A DNA stretch of 64,000 bases from Candidatus Woesearchaeota archaeon B3_Woes (lineage in GTDB: Archaea; Nanobdellota; Nanobdellia; Woesearchaeales; B3-WOES). Position numbers and translations under genes: made by a program. This document shows positions 51,959 to 61,250 of this stretch, piece by piece. The notes under the pieces were generated by a model. That model did not search any database and was not told the origin of the DNA. It was given only the letters and a program-made list of their open reading frames with translations. Each line of letters starts with the position of its first letter. Position 1 is the stretch's first letter. The stretch covers positions 832,167-896,166 of the forward strand of contig NJBG01000001.1 of assembly GCA_005222965.1 (NCBI GenBank), read 5' to 3'.

Positions 51959-52756
51959 TTATTTCTTTATTAAAACATATAAAGGCAATTTATTTTTCAA
52001 ATGCTTTTCATTGCCATAAAATATTTCTTTTGTCTTAAAGAATTTAAAAAATTTCTTTTCAAGATCACTCCTTAAAGGCATAAAAAATAAAAAATCTCTA
52101 TTAAGAGACAAATTCTCGTAATCTTTTAGTTCTTTGTTACTAATAAGTTTCTTATTATACAAATTCAAAATCACTTTCCACGCATCTTTCAACATTGTAT
52201 AATCTTTCCTAAAATCATAAGAAGCTAAAATCAGATTTCTTATAGTTCCACTACAAACACCAGATTTTGGATATTCTCTCCTATATTCTTTTATTGAATT
52301 ATCTCCTGTATACTTTTCTCCTTTGTCTCTAAAATAAGTTCTTGTTATAAAATAACCATCATCTTTCAGCATCTTAGAAACATTTGAAAATAATTTATTG
52401 ATATCTTTCTTTTTAAACATATTAACAATATTATCTGCTAAAATAATATCGAATTTCTCATCTAATACTGTTTTAAGCCAGTTTCCCTGAACAAATTTCT
52501 CTTTAGGCTTATTTTTAACCTCTCTATTTAGATATTGATAGTTTTTTTTGCTAAAATCAATTAAAGTAACAGACAGCTTGAGCTGTCCACACATATTCCT
52601 ATACTCTGGTGTAGAACCTAAAATCAGAACTTTAGCATTTTTCCCTTTTGATTTTATATTTTTCTTAATAAATCTTAGATCAGAAATAGAAGGCCTTGCA
52701 GGGCTTTTGTAATACTTCCAGTGATAAACAAATTCATCGCTCCAGTCTTTTTTCAT
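51959..52756 (-). CDS. SAM-dependent methyltransferase, copy c
   Basis: 265 aa. V-L-I-L-G-S-T-P-E-Y-R-N-M (about 43-55), V-T-L-I-D-F-S, G-N-W-L-K-T-V, and D-I-I-L-A-D-N-I-V as motif IV, where others have M-G-D. N-terminal W-K-Y-Y-K-S-P-A-R-P-S is a clear family mark. The C-terminus is shorter than in copies a and b. Starts inside the stop of copy d (4-nt overlap); the two are an operon. Confidence 0.8.
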   Translation of the reverse strand: MKKDWSDEFVYHWKYYKSPARPSISDLRFIKKNIKSKGKNAKVLILGSTPEYRNMCGQLKLSVTLIDFSKKNYQYLNREVKNKPKEKFVQGNWLKTVLDEKFDIILADNIVNMFKKKDINKLFSNVSKMLKDDGYFITRTYFRDKGEKYTGDNSIKEYRREYPKSGVCSGTIRNLILASYDFRKDYTMLKDAWKVILNLYNKKLISNKELKDYENLSLNRDFLFFMPLRSDLEKKFFKFFKTKEIFYGNEKHLKNKLPLYVLIKK

Positions 52757-53562
52757 TTTTTCATAACATAAACAGGCACTTTATTTGTACCAACAGGTTT
52801 AGGAGTGATTATTCTAACTAATTTCATATACTTCTTGACTATTTTAGTTAGTTCTTTTTTCATTGGCAAATACAATACCAATGGTGTTGTTTCATAATCA
52901 AGCCCTAAAACAGAACTAAACTCTTTTTTAGTTATCTGACCTTTTTCATAAAGTCTTTTCATACCCAAATACTGTCCATTTAATGAACCATTCCCTCTAT
53001 CATAAAAATTAGAAAGAAGATACTGATTCATATAATTTTTAAAACTTTTACCCTTGTATTTTGTTCTGTATATCCTAATAATCTTATCCATAGGAACAAG
53101 ACTTTTTGATACTCTTACCCATGTTTTTGCAAGAAACAAACCATCATCTTTGAGTATATTTTTTACATTCCTTAAAATAATAGGTACATCACTTCCTTTA
53201 ACCATATTTAATGAAGCTTCTGCAAAAACCAAATCAAACTTTTCATTTAATTTAAGTTTTATCCAATCCTGAAGAATTAAAACATCTTTGCCTTTAACTT
53301 TTTTTAATAGTTTCAATGCCTCATTATTTTTTTTATTATAATCACAAACATAAACTGTTAATTTCTTTGAATTAACTAAGTCTCTAAACTCTGGTGTAGA
53401 ACCTAAGATAAGAACCTTAACCTCTTTACCATATTGTTTTATCTTTTTTTCAAGAAATTCATTAAAAACTCTAAGATCGTCTTTAGAAGGCCTTATAGGT
53501 GGTCTGTAATTCTTCCACACTTGGGCCATTGTATTGGTCCATTTCTGTTTTTTTGAAGACAT
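52753..53562 (-). CDS. SAM-dependent methyltransferase, copy d
   Basis: 269 aa. V-L-I-L-G-S-T-P-E-F-R-D-L (about 48-60), V-Y-V-C-D-Y-N, D-W-I-K-L-K-L, and D-L-V-F-A-E-A-S for motif IV, with Glu instead of Asp. N-terminal W-K-N-Y-R-P-P-I-R-P-S. Closest to copy c by eye; the pair probably arose by tandem duplication and may form a heterodimer. A TATA-like ttttaaatag lies about 25 nt before the ATG. Confidence 0.8.
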   Translation of the reverse strand: MSSKKQKWTNTMAQVWKNYRPPIRPSKDDLRVFNEFLEKKIKQYGKEVKVLILGSTPEFRDLVNSKKLTVYVCDYNKKNNEALKLLKKVKGKDVLILQDWIKLKLNEKFDLVFAEASLNMVKGSDVPIILRNVKNILKDDGLFLAKTWVRVSKSLVPMDKIIRIYRTKYKGKSFKNYMNQYLLSNFYDRGNGSLNGQYLGMKRLYEKGQITKKEFSSVLGLDYETTPLVLYLPMKKELTKIVKKYMKLVRIITPKPVGTNKVPVYVMKK

Positions 53563-53609
53563 CTCTATAAGAACATAAAAATAACTATTTAAAATTATCT
53601 AAAAAGAAA

Positions 53610-54896
53610 TTATGCACTTTTTTGATAAACATGATCAAGTGCTTTATTCAAATATTTAATAACTTCACCCGCTTCAGGTTCTCTACCTACAGCAAACCTA
53701 ACAAAACCAGAACCCTGGTCTTTTTCTCCTATCAATAGATGTTGTCTTTCACCTAAACTAACCTTATTTACTATGGCACCAGGATTATCTTGAATATAAT
53801 GTTCAAAAGCAGCAACATTTGCTAATCTTTCCTCATCACTATTTCCCTTTAATGTAAAGTTTAGAACAGCACCAGGAGCACCGTATCTTGTATTTAGTAA
53901 TGTATCAGGTGTATAAGTAGCACTCTCAACATTCGGATGTTGACTTAAGAAATCATAAATTATAATAGCATTATCAACATGTCTTTTCATGTTGTCTGGT
54001 AAACTTGGAATTCTATTATAGAATAATTTTGCAAGTTGTGAATTTGGCAATATATCTCCTTCTATTTTTTGTGTTAAACTTTTTATGAACTCAGCAGGAC
54101 CAATAACTGCTCCACCCATTGTATCCCCTTCCCCACTCATATATTTAGTCATACTATGAATTACAATATCTGCACCCTCTCTTAAAGGTTGAGATAAGAA
54201 AGGTGTTAAAAAAGTATTATCAGTAATAATTGGAACACCATACTCTCTTGCAACTTCATGAATCTTTCTAGTATCAGTATACTCTAACAAAGGATTAGTA
54301 ATAGGTTCATAAAAAATTGCAATTATTTTATCTTTGTTATCTTCAAGAGCAGCCCTTACTTCATCAGGATTTGTAGTATCTATCTCAAGTGCAGGTTCTA
54401 TTCCCATTTTTTGTGGTATTACTTCTTTAAGTAAAGGACCTGTATGGAAATAAACATCTTTTCCTCGTAAGAATCTTAACCCTGTCCTTGCTTCTTTTGA
54501 ATAAGGCATTACTAATGCTTCTGCAACATTAGCTATAGCAGACATACCACAAGGAAAAGTAGTTGCTCCAACATGTTCTAATGGATTAATATCATATTCT
54601 TCAAGATATCCTGCTTCAGCCATAACTAATCTATGAGCCAAAGCGTCTTTTGCAGCACTACCTGCTCTATCATAATAATAAGGAAATTCTGATGGTTTTG
54701 ATCCCCTCTCTAACATATCTATTACATCATTTATAGTCTTACCTTGAAGAGGGTAACTTATTCTTGATGTATCAAATGTAGTTTGATCCCTAGAAATCCT
54801 TTCCTGAAAAACATTTGGATCAAGATCAAAAGACTCAGGCGTAATTAAATGATCTTCTTGAAATTGTCTCCATGCTTGATTAAACCAATCTACCAT
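53610..54896 (-). CDS. PLP-dependent trans-sulfuration enzyme (cystathionine synthase/lyase family)
   Basis: 428 aa, full length for the Cys/Met metabolism PLP family. H-S-M-T-K-Y carries the PLP lysine, I-T-D-N-T-F-L-T-P (about 220-228) the pyridine-binding Asp, and V-R-F-A-V-G-R-E-P the C-terminal carboxylate-binding Arg. C-G-M-S-A-I-A is the P-loop-like phosphate site. It could make or break cystathionine, homocysteine or methionine. Next to five methyltransferases it may help supply methionine or SAM. Own promoter: TATA gtttataaaga (about 54925-54935). Confidence 0.88.
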   Translation of the reverse strand: MVDWFNQAWRQFQEDHLITPESFDLDPNVFQERISRDQTTFDTSRISYPLQGKTINDVIDMLERGSKPSEFPYYYDRAGSAAKDALAHRLVMAEAGYLEEYDINPLEHVGATTFPCGMSAIANVAEALVMPYSKEARTGLRFLRGKDVYFHTGPLLKEVIPQKMGIEPALEIDTTNPDEVRAALEDNKDKIIAIFYEPITNPLLEYTDTRKIHEVAREYGVPIITDNTFLTPFLSQPLREGADIVIHSMTKYMSGEGDTMGGAVIGPAEFIKSLTQKIEGDILPNSQLAKLFYNRIPSLPDNMKRHVDNAIIIYDFLSQHPNVESATYTPDTLLNTRYGAPGAVLNFTLKGNSDEERLANVAAFEHYIQDNPGAIVNKVSLGERQHLLIGEKDQGSGFVRFAVGREPEAGEVIKYLNKALDHVYQKSA

Positions 54897-54966
54897 TTTA
54901 TGTATTATTATATAGAGATTTAGTCTTTATAAACCTTTCTATTTTGTAACCACTCAAGAGTTACGA

Positions 54967-55815
54967 TTATTTCTTAACTTTAAGAAAATAGATAGGGAGA
55001 ATGTCAGAATGATGAACTTTTTTGATCCTATTTGTATCTTTAATCAGAAAATAATCTTTTATCTTACTCTTAAAATGTTTTTCTGATGACATGTAGCTTA
55101 TCATGCTTTTTGCATGTGTAACTATATTTATGAAATCGGCTTTAGCCTTTCCACTTAACATTTTCCCAACAGGTTCTTCAACTTCAGCTAAAAAACTCCA
55201 ATCAAATACTTTTGTTTTTTGATTATATTGTCTTTTTGCAAATTTAGTATACATACCAAACTTAAGAACCAATCCAAGAATAGTGCATTTTTTCCGCTTA
55301 AATTCTTTCACAAATTCTTCACATGATCTAATCTTTTTAAGAGGATAATCATAAATTATATGTCTTGTTATCAAATATCCATCTTTTTTCAGTAAACGAT
55401 TAACAATTCTAAAAAGATCTCTCCATTTTTTAACAGGAACATTATTAAATGAAGCATCTCCCATAACAACATCAAAGGAATTTAATTCTAGAGATTTATG
55501 CATCTCTAACCAATTACCAAGAACAGATACATTCTTCTTACTATCTTTATAATGCATAACATTCGTTAATAATGAGAGAAGTTTAGGACTACTATCAACA
55601 CCAATTGTTTCAGAACCATGTTTTATTGCCAAATCTCTTAATTCAGGTGTTGCTCCTAAAACCAATGTTCTAGTGTTTTTCTTATTTCCTATAGCAATCT
55701 TAAAGAATTTTTCATAAACTTTAATCTCTTCAGGAGATGGAGCAGAGGTTCCTTCCCCTCTTTTAGCTCTAGTTTTAATTATCTTTATATTTGACCATGT
55801 ATTTCTAACTTTCAT
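54967..55815 (-). CDS. SAM-dependent methyltransferase, copy e
   Basis: 282 aa. T-L-V-L-G-A-T-P-E-L-R-D-L (about 49-61), T-I-G-V-D-S-S, G-N-W-L-E-M-H and D-V-V-M-G-D-A-S. The N-terminal motif is degenerate (G-T-S-A-P-S-P-E-E). It is translationally coupled (4-nt overlap) to swivel protein 7 and closes the long operon that enters from the right edge. Same family as copies a-d, though the most distant in the C-terminal half. Confidence 0.8.
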   Translation of the reverse strand: MKVRNTWSNIKIIKTRAKRGEGTSAPSPEEIKVYEKFFKIAIGNKKNTRTLVLGATPELRDLAIKHGSETIGVDSSPKLLSLLTNVMHYKDSKKNVSVLGNWLEMHKSLELNSFDVVMGDASFNNVPVKKWRDLFRIVNRLLKKDGYLITRHIIYDYPLKKIRSCEEFVKEFKRKKCTILGLVLKFGMYTKFAKRQYNQKTKVFDWSFLAEVEEPVGKMLSGKAKADFINIVTHAKSMISYMSSEKHFKSKIKDYFLIKDTNRIKKVHHSDILPIYFLKVKK

Positions 55816-57311
55816 TTTACTATCTTAACCCAACTATGGTTGGCATTAACCTCTACTAAGTCTCCATCCTTTAAAACTTTTGTGGCTATCTTAGTACCAA
55901 TTATGCATGGGATTCCTAATTCCCTTGAAACAATTGCAGCATGGCATGTAACTCCACCTTCATCTGTAACAATTGCTGATGCTTTTTTCATAGCAGGAAT
56001 ATAATCTGGTCTTGTCATTACAGCCACAATAATATCTCCTTTTTCAACCTTATTTATCTCTGTAGCACTCTTCAAAATCTTAACCTTTCCAGTTGCTTTG
56101 CCCATTGAAGCTGTTAAGCCTCTAAAATCATCAACATCAGACAAATCAGTACTTCCTAGTATCTCATTTTTAACATCATCAGCATCTTTACCATGTAAAG
56201 CCTCATGACCCTCTTTATCCCAGTAAAAAACACTATTATTTTTTCTTCCCTTTAATTCTTCTCTTGTAGGTTTTTTATTAAATATATTACCAACCTCTCT
56301 AGGACTCATATACTTAATTTCATCTAAAGGAATATCAACTCTTTTACCTATCTCATCTAATATCAAACTAAAATAGTGTGTTGTCCAGAATGTTGCTTTT
56401 TTCCTTTCATCCTGCCAGTATGTAAAATCTTCAGAAATTTTTATCAAAACCTTTAGTTCATCACTAATATTTAATAAATTCATAAGATCTTCTTTCTTTT
56501 TCCTATTTACCTTAGGAGTATCTTTAATTCTTTTTACTTCTTCTTCAATATTAAGATTAAGAGAAAAGATTTTATCTAATTCTTTTTCAAAGTGTTTAAC
56601 ATCCAAAACATAAGAATCAACGTAATTATTTCTTGTCCAAAAGAAATTCTTTTGATGTTCTTCTAAAAGTTTTGTTTTATCTCCACCTTTTTTAACATTT
56701 AATGCTACTTCTAAAAGCTCAACCTCTGCATCATTAATAAAAGACAGATGAACAGGAGCTGTTAATGTTGAAAAAACATCTGTAAATCTTTTTTCATCCT
56801 TGATTTTAGAACTTTCATAAACCTCTTTTATTTTATCAGCAATCATTTCATCTGTTCCTAGAGCAAAACCATCAATAAGAGAGCTTGAACTGTTTCTATT
56901 CAAAGTAATTTGTGAAAATTCATTAGATAATTTTATTAATTCTTCATCACTTAACTTAGTTAGATCTATTTTACTAACTTCAATACACTTTTTATAGAAT
57001 AAATCATTATCTCTTTCCCATTCTTCAATAAAATATGAACTAATATCCTGAATTTTTTTACTTTCATTAATTATAGAAGTATAGACCTTTTCTATATCAT
57101 CCATACAAATATACCAATCAGCCTTCCCTTCATCATAAAAACAGTAGTGAACACTAAAATCTCCACCAAGCTTTCTTTTTTCATGAGTTTCTATTTCAGC
57201 TTCAGCAATAAAATGCATAAAACAAGGAGAACCATCAAATCTTTGGTGATACCATTTCTTTCCAACCCAATCTTTTACTTTTCCCTTAGCATATCCTTCT
57301 ATATACTTCAT
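55812..57311 (-). CDS. Swivel domain protein 7
   Basis: 499 aa, the longest member. Swivel about 395-499, His 457 in G-G-V-T-C-H-A-A-I-V-S-R-E. The tail N-H-S-W-V-K-I-V-K replaces the usual K-G-V-V-R-K. Mid-region P-V-H-L-S-F-I-N-D-A-E-V-E-L-L, H-Q-K-N-F-F-W-T-R-N-N-Y and W-Q-D-E-R-K-K define the main branch of the family. The N-terminal 100 residues contain W-Y-H-Q-R-F-D-G-S-P and an H-Y-C-F-Y-D-E-G-K-A-D-W strand pair. Confidence 0.88.
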   Translation of the reverse strand: MKYIEGYAKGKVKDWVGKKWYHQRFDGSPCFMHFIAEAEIETHEKRKLGGDFSVHYCFYDEGKADWYICMDDIEKVYTSIINESKKIQDISSYFIEEWERDNDLFYKKCIEVSKIDLTKLSDEELIKLSNEFSQITLNRNSSSSLIDGFALGTDEMIADKIKEVYESSKIKDEKRFTDVFSTLTAPVHLSFINDAEVELLEVALNVKKGGDKTKLLEEHQKNFFWTRNNYVDSYVLDVKHFEKELDKIFSLNLNIEEEVKRIKDTPKVNRKKKEDLMNLLNISDELKVLIKISEDFTYWQDERKKATFWTTHYFSLILDEIGKRVDIPLDEIKYMSPREVGNIFNKKPTREELKGRKNNSVFYWDKEGHEALHGKDADDVKNEILGSTDLSDVDDFRGLTASMGKATGKVKILKSATEINKVEKGDIIVAVMTRPDYIPAMKKASAIVTDEGGVTCHAAIVSRELGIPCIIGTKIATKVLKDGDLVEVNANHSWVKIVK

Positions 57312-58342
57312 TTTAACTTTCTTACAATACCTTTATTTGCATCAACTTCAATTAAATCGCCGTCTTTTAAAACCTTTGTTGCAATCTTTGTACCTATGAT
57401 ACATGGTTTTTTCATCTCTCTGGAAATTATCGCTGCATGGGTTGTTTGTCCTCCTTCATTGGTTACAATTGCCGAACATCTTCCAAGTATTGGAACATAT
57501 AACACATTAGTCATGGATGCTACTATGACATCTCCTTTTTTGACCTTTGAAAAATCTTCTTTTGTCAACACTATCTTTGCTTCTCCTTTCGCAAATCCTT
57601 TGTTTGCAATAGTCCCTTTTAACTCTTTTGCCTCTGAATATGATTCTTCTTCAAATATCTCTTTCATCTTTGCAAGCGCTTCATCACCTAACAGATATTT
57701 CTTTGTTTTCAAAGTGTAGAAATGGGCTTGATGTCTTTTCTTGACAATATCCATGTCTATTTCTTTACACTGCAACAGATTTTTTATTTCTTCTAGAGAC
57801 ATTGATTCTACTAGTTCTTCTTTCAGATATTTTTTGAATTCTTTTGACAAGAACTCCCATAAGTCCACCCAGTAAGATTTACTCTTGTATTTTGTGATGG
57901 TGCTTTTATAGTCTGGATGGTGATCTAGGAATTCATCATCCAATGAATAGCCAATAAATGCACATGATATATAATACTTCCAGTATTCAGGCAAAATTTT
58001 CTGGATTTTCTCTATTATCGCAATAAGCTCTATTTTATTTGTTGGTTTGCTGCGTATTATACTACTTATTTGTTTGTCAGATTTTCCCACAATCTTGAAC
58101 AGCGCCAAATATTTTGAAGGATTATTCCTAACTTTTTTCTTGACATTTTTTTTCAACAGATCAAACTCTTCTTTGTTTCTGTAAAGTTCATTCACATTCT
58201 TTTTTGTGAAAAAGAATTTATCATCTATATCTTCTCCTAATAGTTCCATTAAGTTGGAGTATCCTACTTCAATGCATTTATCATATACATAAAAAGCTAT
58301 TTCTCTTGAGATATATTCATAATCATTTAGTTTTCTTTTCAT
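57308..58342 (-). CDS. Swivel domain protein 8, short variant
   Basis: 344 aa, about 140 shorter than its sisters. Swivel about 240-344 with His 302 in G-G-Q-T-T-H-A-A-I-I-S-R-E. The P-x-x-x-S-F and H-x3-Y-x-W blocks of the mid-region are missing; the remaining N-terminal 240 residues begin with a different helical segment. The preceding T-N-V-L-Y-V-P-I-L-G-R-C replaces T-R-P-E-Y. It may be an accessory carrier or have lost its own acceptor site. The 4-nt overlaps on both sides argue against decay. Confidence 0.86.
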   Translation of the reverse strand: MKRKLNDYEYISREIAFYVYDKCIEVGYSNLMELLGEDIDDKFFFTKKNVNELYRNKEEFDLLKKNVKKKVRNNPSKYLALFKIVGKSDKQISSIIRSKPTNKIELIAIIEKIQKILPEYWKYYISCAFIGYSLDDEFLDHHPDYKSTITKYKSKSYWVDLWEFLSKEFKKYLKEELVESMSLEEIKNLLQCKEIDMDIVKKRHQAHFYTLKTKKYLLGDEALAKMKEIFEEESYSEAKELKGTIANKGFAKGEAKIVLTKEDFSKVKKGDVIVASMTNVLYVPILGRCSAIVTNEGGQTTHAAIISREMKKPCIIGTKIATKVLKDGDLIEVDANKGIVRKLK

Positions 58343-59826
58343 TTAATCTTCCTCACAATACCATGGTTAGCATTTACTTCAATTAAATCGCCATCTTTTA
58401 AAATTTTTGTGGCTATTTTAGTACCAATTACACATGGGATTCCTAATTCACGAGAAACAATAGCTGCATGACTAGTAATCCCACCTTCATCTGTTACAAT
58501 AGCAACAGCCTTTTTCATAGCAGGAACACACTCAGGTCTTGTCATTGTTACAACCAACACCTCTCCTTTTTGAAATTTAGCCAAATCATCTTTTGTTTTA
58601 CAAATCCTTACTATACCACTAACTTTGCCAGTAGATGCACACATTCCATGGATATCAGATTGAGCAGCTAAACTTTTATGATAACAATCCATAAACTTCT
58701 TAAAATCATCTTTTATATAGAATTCAGAAACTAATTTACCATCTTTCCTCTTCATATAAACTGCATAATGTTTTATCCTTTCTTTACTCTCTTCCATATT
58801 AAAATTAGTTAACATTTTATAATCAATTTCATCAGGAGAATATCTTTTTAGAATATCTAAGGGAATATCAAACTTTTCACTAATCTCTTTCAATAATATA
58901 TGCATGTAGTAAACACAACTCAACATATTCTTTTTCCTGTCATCCTGCCAATGAAGAACTTTTATCGAAAGATCAATCAAATCTATAATTTTACTATCAA
59001 AATTAAATTTTTGAATCAATTCTTTTCTTTTATTAATATTATTCTTATACCTTTGATTTTCCTCTTTTATCTGCTTATCAACATCAATATTATCTTTAAT
59101 CATATTTTTTATTTCTTTTAGGTAATCTTCTTCTCTTAAACCATCACCATCAAAATAATTTAATTGGTTATAGAAATATTCCTTTCTATGAAATGATATT
59201 AATCCTAAAACATCTTCACCATTTTCCATCATCTTTATAATTTTCATTAAATCCAGATGTTCTTCATTCATAAAAGAAGGTCGTTCAGGTTGTAATAAAT
59301 CATTAAAAATTTCCCTGAATTTCTTATCATGCCTGTTAAGATTTAGTGATTTTTCCAACATTTCTTTTAACAAAGGCTCAACAACAAAAGGTATTGCTTC
59401 TACTAAATGACTCACACTTAGAAGTCTGTGGTAGGTTCCCCAAAATTTCTTATAAATATTAAGTAAATCTTTATTATTAAGATTTTTAATATCTCCTTCA
59501 TCTATCTCTAACATAATTTTTTGAGAATCTTTTACAAAAACATCATCTTTTTTTAATAAATCCTTTAAATAATTCTTATCTTTTTCATATCTCTTAAGAA
59601 AATTATTTCCAACATCTACTAAATCCTGTTCAAGATAACAATATTCTAAATAATCTTTGTTAAAAATAAATAATTTTTCAGTATACCCATAACCAAGAAC
59701 TTTGTGACAATCAACCATCGATGATACAGGACCATGAAAAATATAATTTAGACAGCTGTTAAATCCCTGTACATACCATTTCTTTTTAGCAATTTCCTGA
59801 AACCTTTTAGATAAATCTTCTTTCAT
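58339..59826 (-). CDS. Swivel domain protein 9
   Basis: 495 aa, swivel about 390-495, His 453 in G-G-I-T-S-H-A-A-I-V-S-R-E. P-S-F-M-N-E-E-H-L-D-L-M, F-H-R-K-E-Y-F-Y-N-Q-L-N-Y and W-Q-D-D-R-K-K mark the main branch. The N-terminus has W-Y-V-Q-G-F-N-S-C, like W-Y-x-Q-x-x-x-x-x-P in swivel proteins 7, 10 and 11. M-T-R-P-E-C-V-P-A-M-K-K precedes the loop. Overlaps both neighbours by 4 nt. Confidence 0.88.
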   Translation of the reverse strand: MKEDLSKRFQEIAKKKWYVQGFNSCLNYIFHGPVSSMVDCHKVLGYGYTEKLFIFNKDYLEYCYLEQDLVDVGNNFLKRYEKDKNYLKDLLKKDDVFVKDSQKIMLEIDEGDIKNLNNKDLLNIYKKFWGTYHRLLSVSHLVEAIPFVVEPLLKEMLEKSLNLNRHDKKFREIFNDLLQPERPSFMNEEHLDLMKIIKMMENGEDVLGLISFHRKEYFYNQLNYFDGDGLREEDYLKEIKNMIKDNIDVDKQIKEENQRYKNNINKRKELIQKFNFDSKIIDLIDLSIKVLHWQDDRKKNMLSCVYYMHILLKEISEKFDIPLDILKRYSPDEIDYKMLTNFNMEESKERIKHYAVYMKRKDGKLVSEFYIKDDFKKFMDCYHKSLAAQSDIHGMCASTGKVSGIVRICKTKDDLAKFQKGEVLVVTMTRPECVPAMKKAVAIVTDEGGITSHAAIVSRELGIPCVIGTKIATKILKDGDLIEVNANHGIVRKIK

Positions 59827-61250
59827 TCTATCTTCCTAACAATACCATGATCAGCATCTACTTCTACTAAATCACCATCCTTTAAAACCTTTGTAGCTAC
59901 TTGAGTTCCAATAATACAAGGCTTACCTAACTCTCTAGAAACAATTGCAGCATGACTAGTAATCCCCCCTTCATTTGTGATTATAGCTGCTGCTTTTTTC
60001 ATAATAGGAACAAATTCAGGTCTAGTCATATATGATACAAGTATATCTCCTTCTTCCATTTTTGAAAACTCATCTTGTTTCATAATAATCTTTACTCTTC
60101 CCTTAACAATTCCTTTATTTGCAATCTGCCCTTTTAGTTCTTTAAACTCCTGTTTAATCCTATCATCATAAACCTTTTTTATTTCTTCAGCTTCATCACC
60201 ATAAAAATATGCAGGATCATCTTTTCTGGAAAACAATGCACTTACCTTATGACCAATCTTTTTTAATTCTTCCTCAGATATTGTAAATAATTTATCAGAT
60301 TTGTTTATGAAAGGCAATTGTTCATAAAGTCTCCAATCAATATTCTTTCTTCTTGCTATTTCTTCTACAAACCATCTTAATATAGCATCCCCTTTACAGT
60401 TTATTCTCTTCCTTACATCTCTCCTATGACCCAATGAAGACATTAACTTAAAGAATTTCAACACGTTTTTGGGCATATCATGATTTTCATAGATTTCTCT
60501 TTTCTTATTTGAAAGGTCTGAAAGCTTTTTTTCTATCTCTTTAAGATTCTTTTCAGGATCTTTTATTTTTTCAAGTTTTTCTTTAAAATGCGATACGGGT
60601 TGTGTGTCTGCATGACCATAATTGTTCTTATACCAAAAAAATTTCTTTTGATGCCTCTCAAGACCTTCTTCAGAAAAATTGATTTTAAGCTTTAATAAAG
60701 ATATTTCTTCTTCCTGTGCAAAAGAAGGAACATCAGGCATTAAAAGAGTCTTCACTTCATCATCTGTAAGCTTATTATTATACTCTTCATTTAGAAGATG
60801 GTTTATTATTTCCTCCCAATAAAGATCAAAAGAATCTATAAATATAAATGGTTTCCACGCTTCATCAAAACAATCGCAGAACTCTTCAAATACTTTTTTT
60901 AGTTCATCATCTGATAGAGATTTCAAATCAGGAAGACTATCAATAGCTTTATCAAGGTCTTTTTCAAGTTTATCATGGAGCTTTTCAAGTTTGTCTAAGA
61001 AAGAATCATCACTATTATTTTTATCTAAAATATATTTATACATCTTTTCAAGAGCGCCTTTATCCAAACCCATACAAAAATTGCCATCCTCTTCTATGAT
61101 AATTAAATGTTCATATCCTTTTTCATGCATACTGAGGACACTTCTAACTGCTGTATATACAGGAAAAGAAATGTAAAATGGTTTTCCCTCTCCTCCCTGA
61201 TCATACCATTCAGTTTCTTGAATTATTTTTTTAAAATCTTCTTTATTCAT
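59823..61250 (-). CDS. Swivel domain protein 10
   Basis: 475 aa, swivel about 370-475, His 433. N-terminal W-Y-D-Q-G-G-E-G-K-P, acidic mid part, then P-S-F-A-Q-E-E-E-I-S-L-L, H-Q-K-K-F-F-W-Y-K-N-N-Y and R-R-D-V-R-K-R (W-Q replaced by R-R). The N-N-Y segment is followed by G-H-A-D-T-Q-P, unlike sisters. M-T-R-P-E-F-V-P-I-M-K-K-A-A leads into the loop. Coupled to both neighbours. Confidence 0.88.
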   Translation of the reverse strand: MNKEDFKKIIQETEWYDQGGEGKPFYISFPVYTAVRSVLSMHEKGYEHLIIIEEDGNFCMGLDKGALEKMYKYILDKNNSDDSFLDKLEKLHDKLEKDLDKAIDSLPDLKSLSDDELKKVFEEFCDCFDEAWKPFIFIDSFDLYWEEIINHLLNEEYNNKLTDDEVKTLLMPDVPSFAQEEEISLLKLKINFSEEGLERHQKKFFWYKNNYGHADTQPVSHFKEKLEKIKDPEKNLKEIEKKLSDLSNKKREIYENHDMPKNVLKFFKLMSSLGHRRDVRKRINCKGDAILRWFVEEIARRKNIDWRLYEQLPFINKSDKLFTISEEELKKIGHKVSALFSRKDDPAYFYGDEAEEIKKVYDDRIKQEFKELKGQIANKGIVKGRVKIIMKQDEFSKMEEGDILVSYMTRPEFVPIMKKAAAIITNEGGITSHAAIVSRELGKPCIIGTQVATKVLKDGDLVEVDADHGIVRKIE

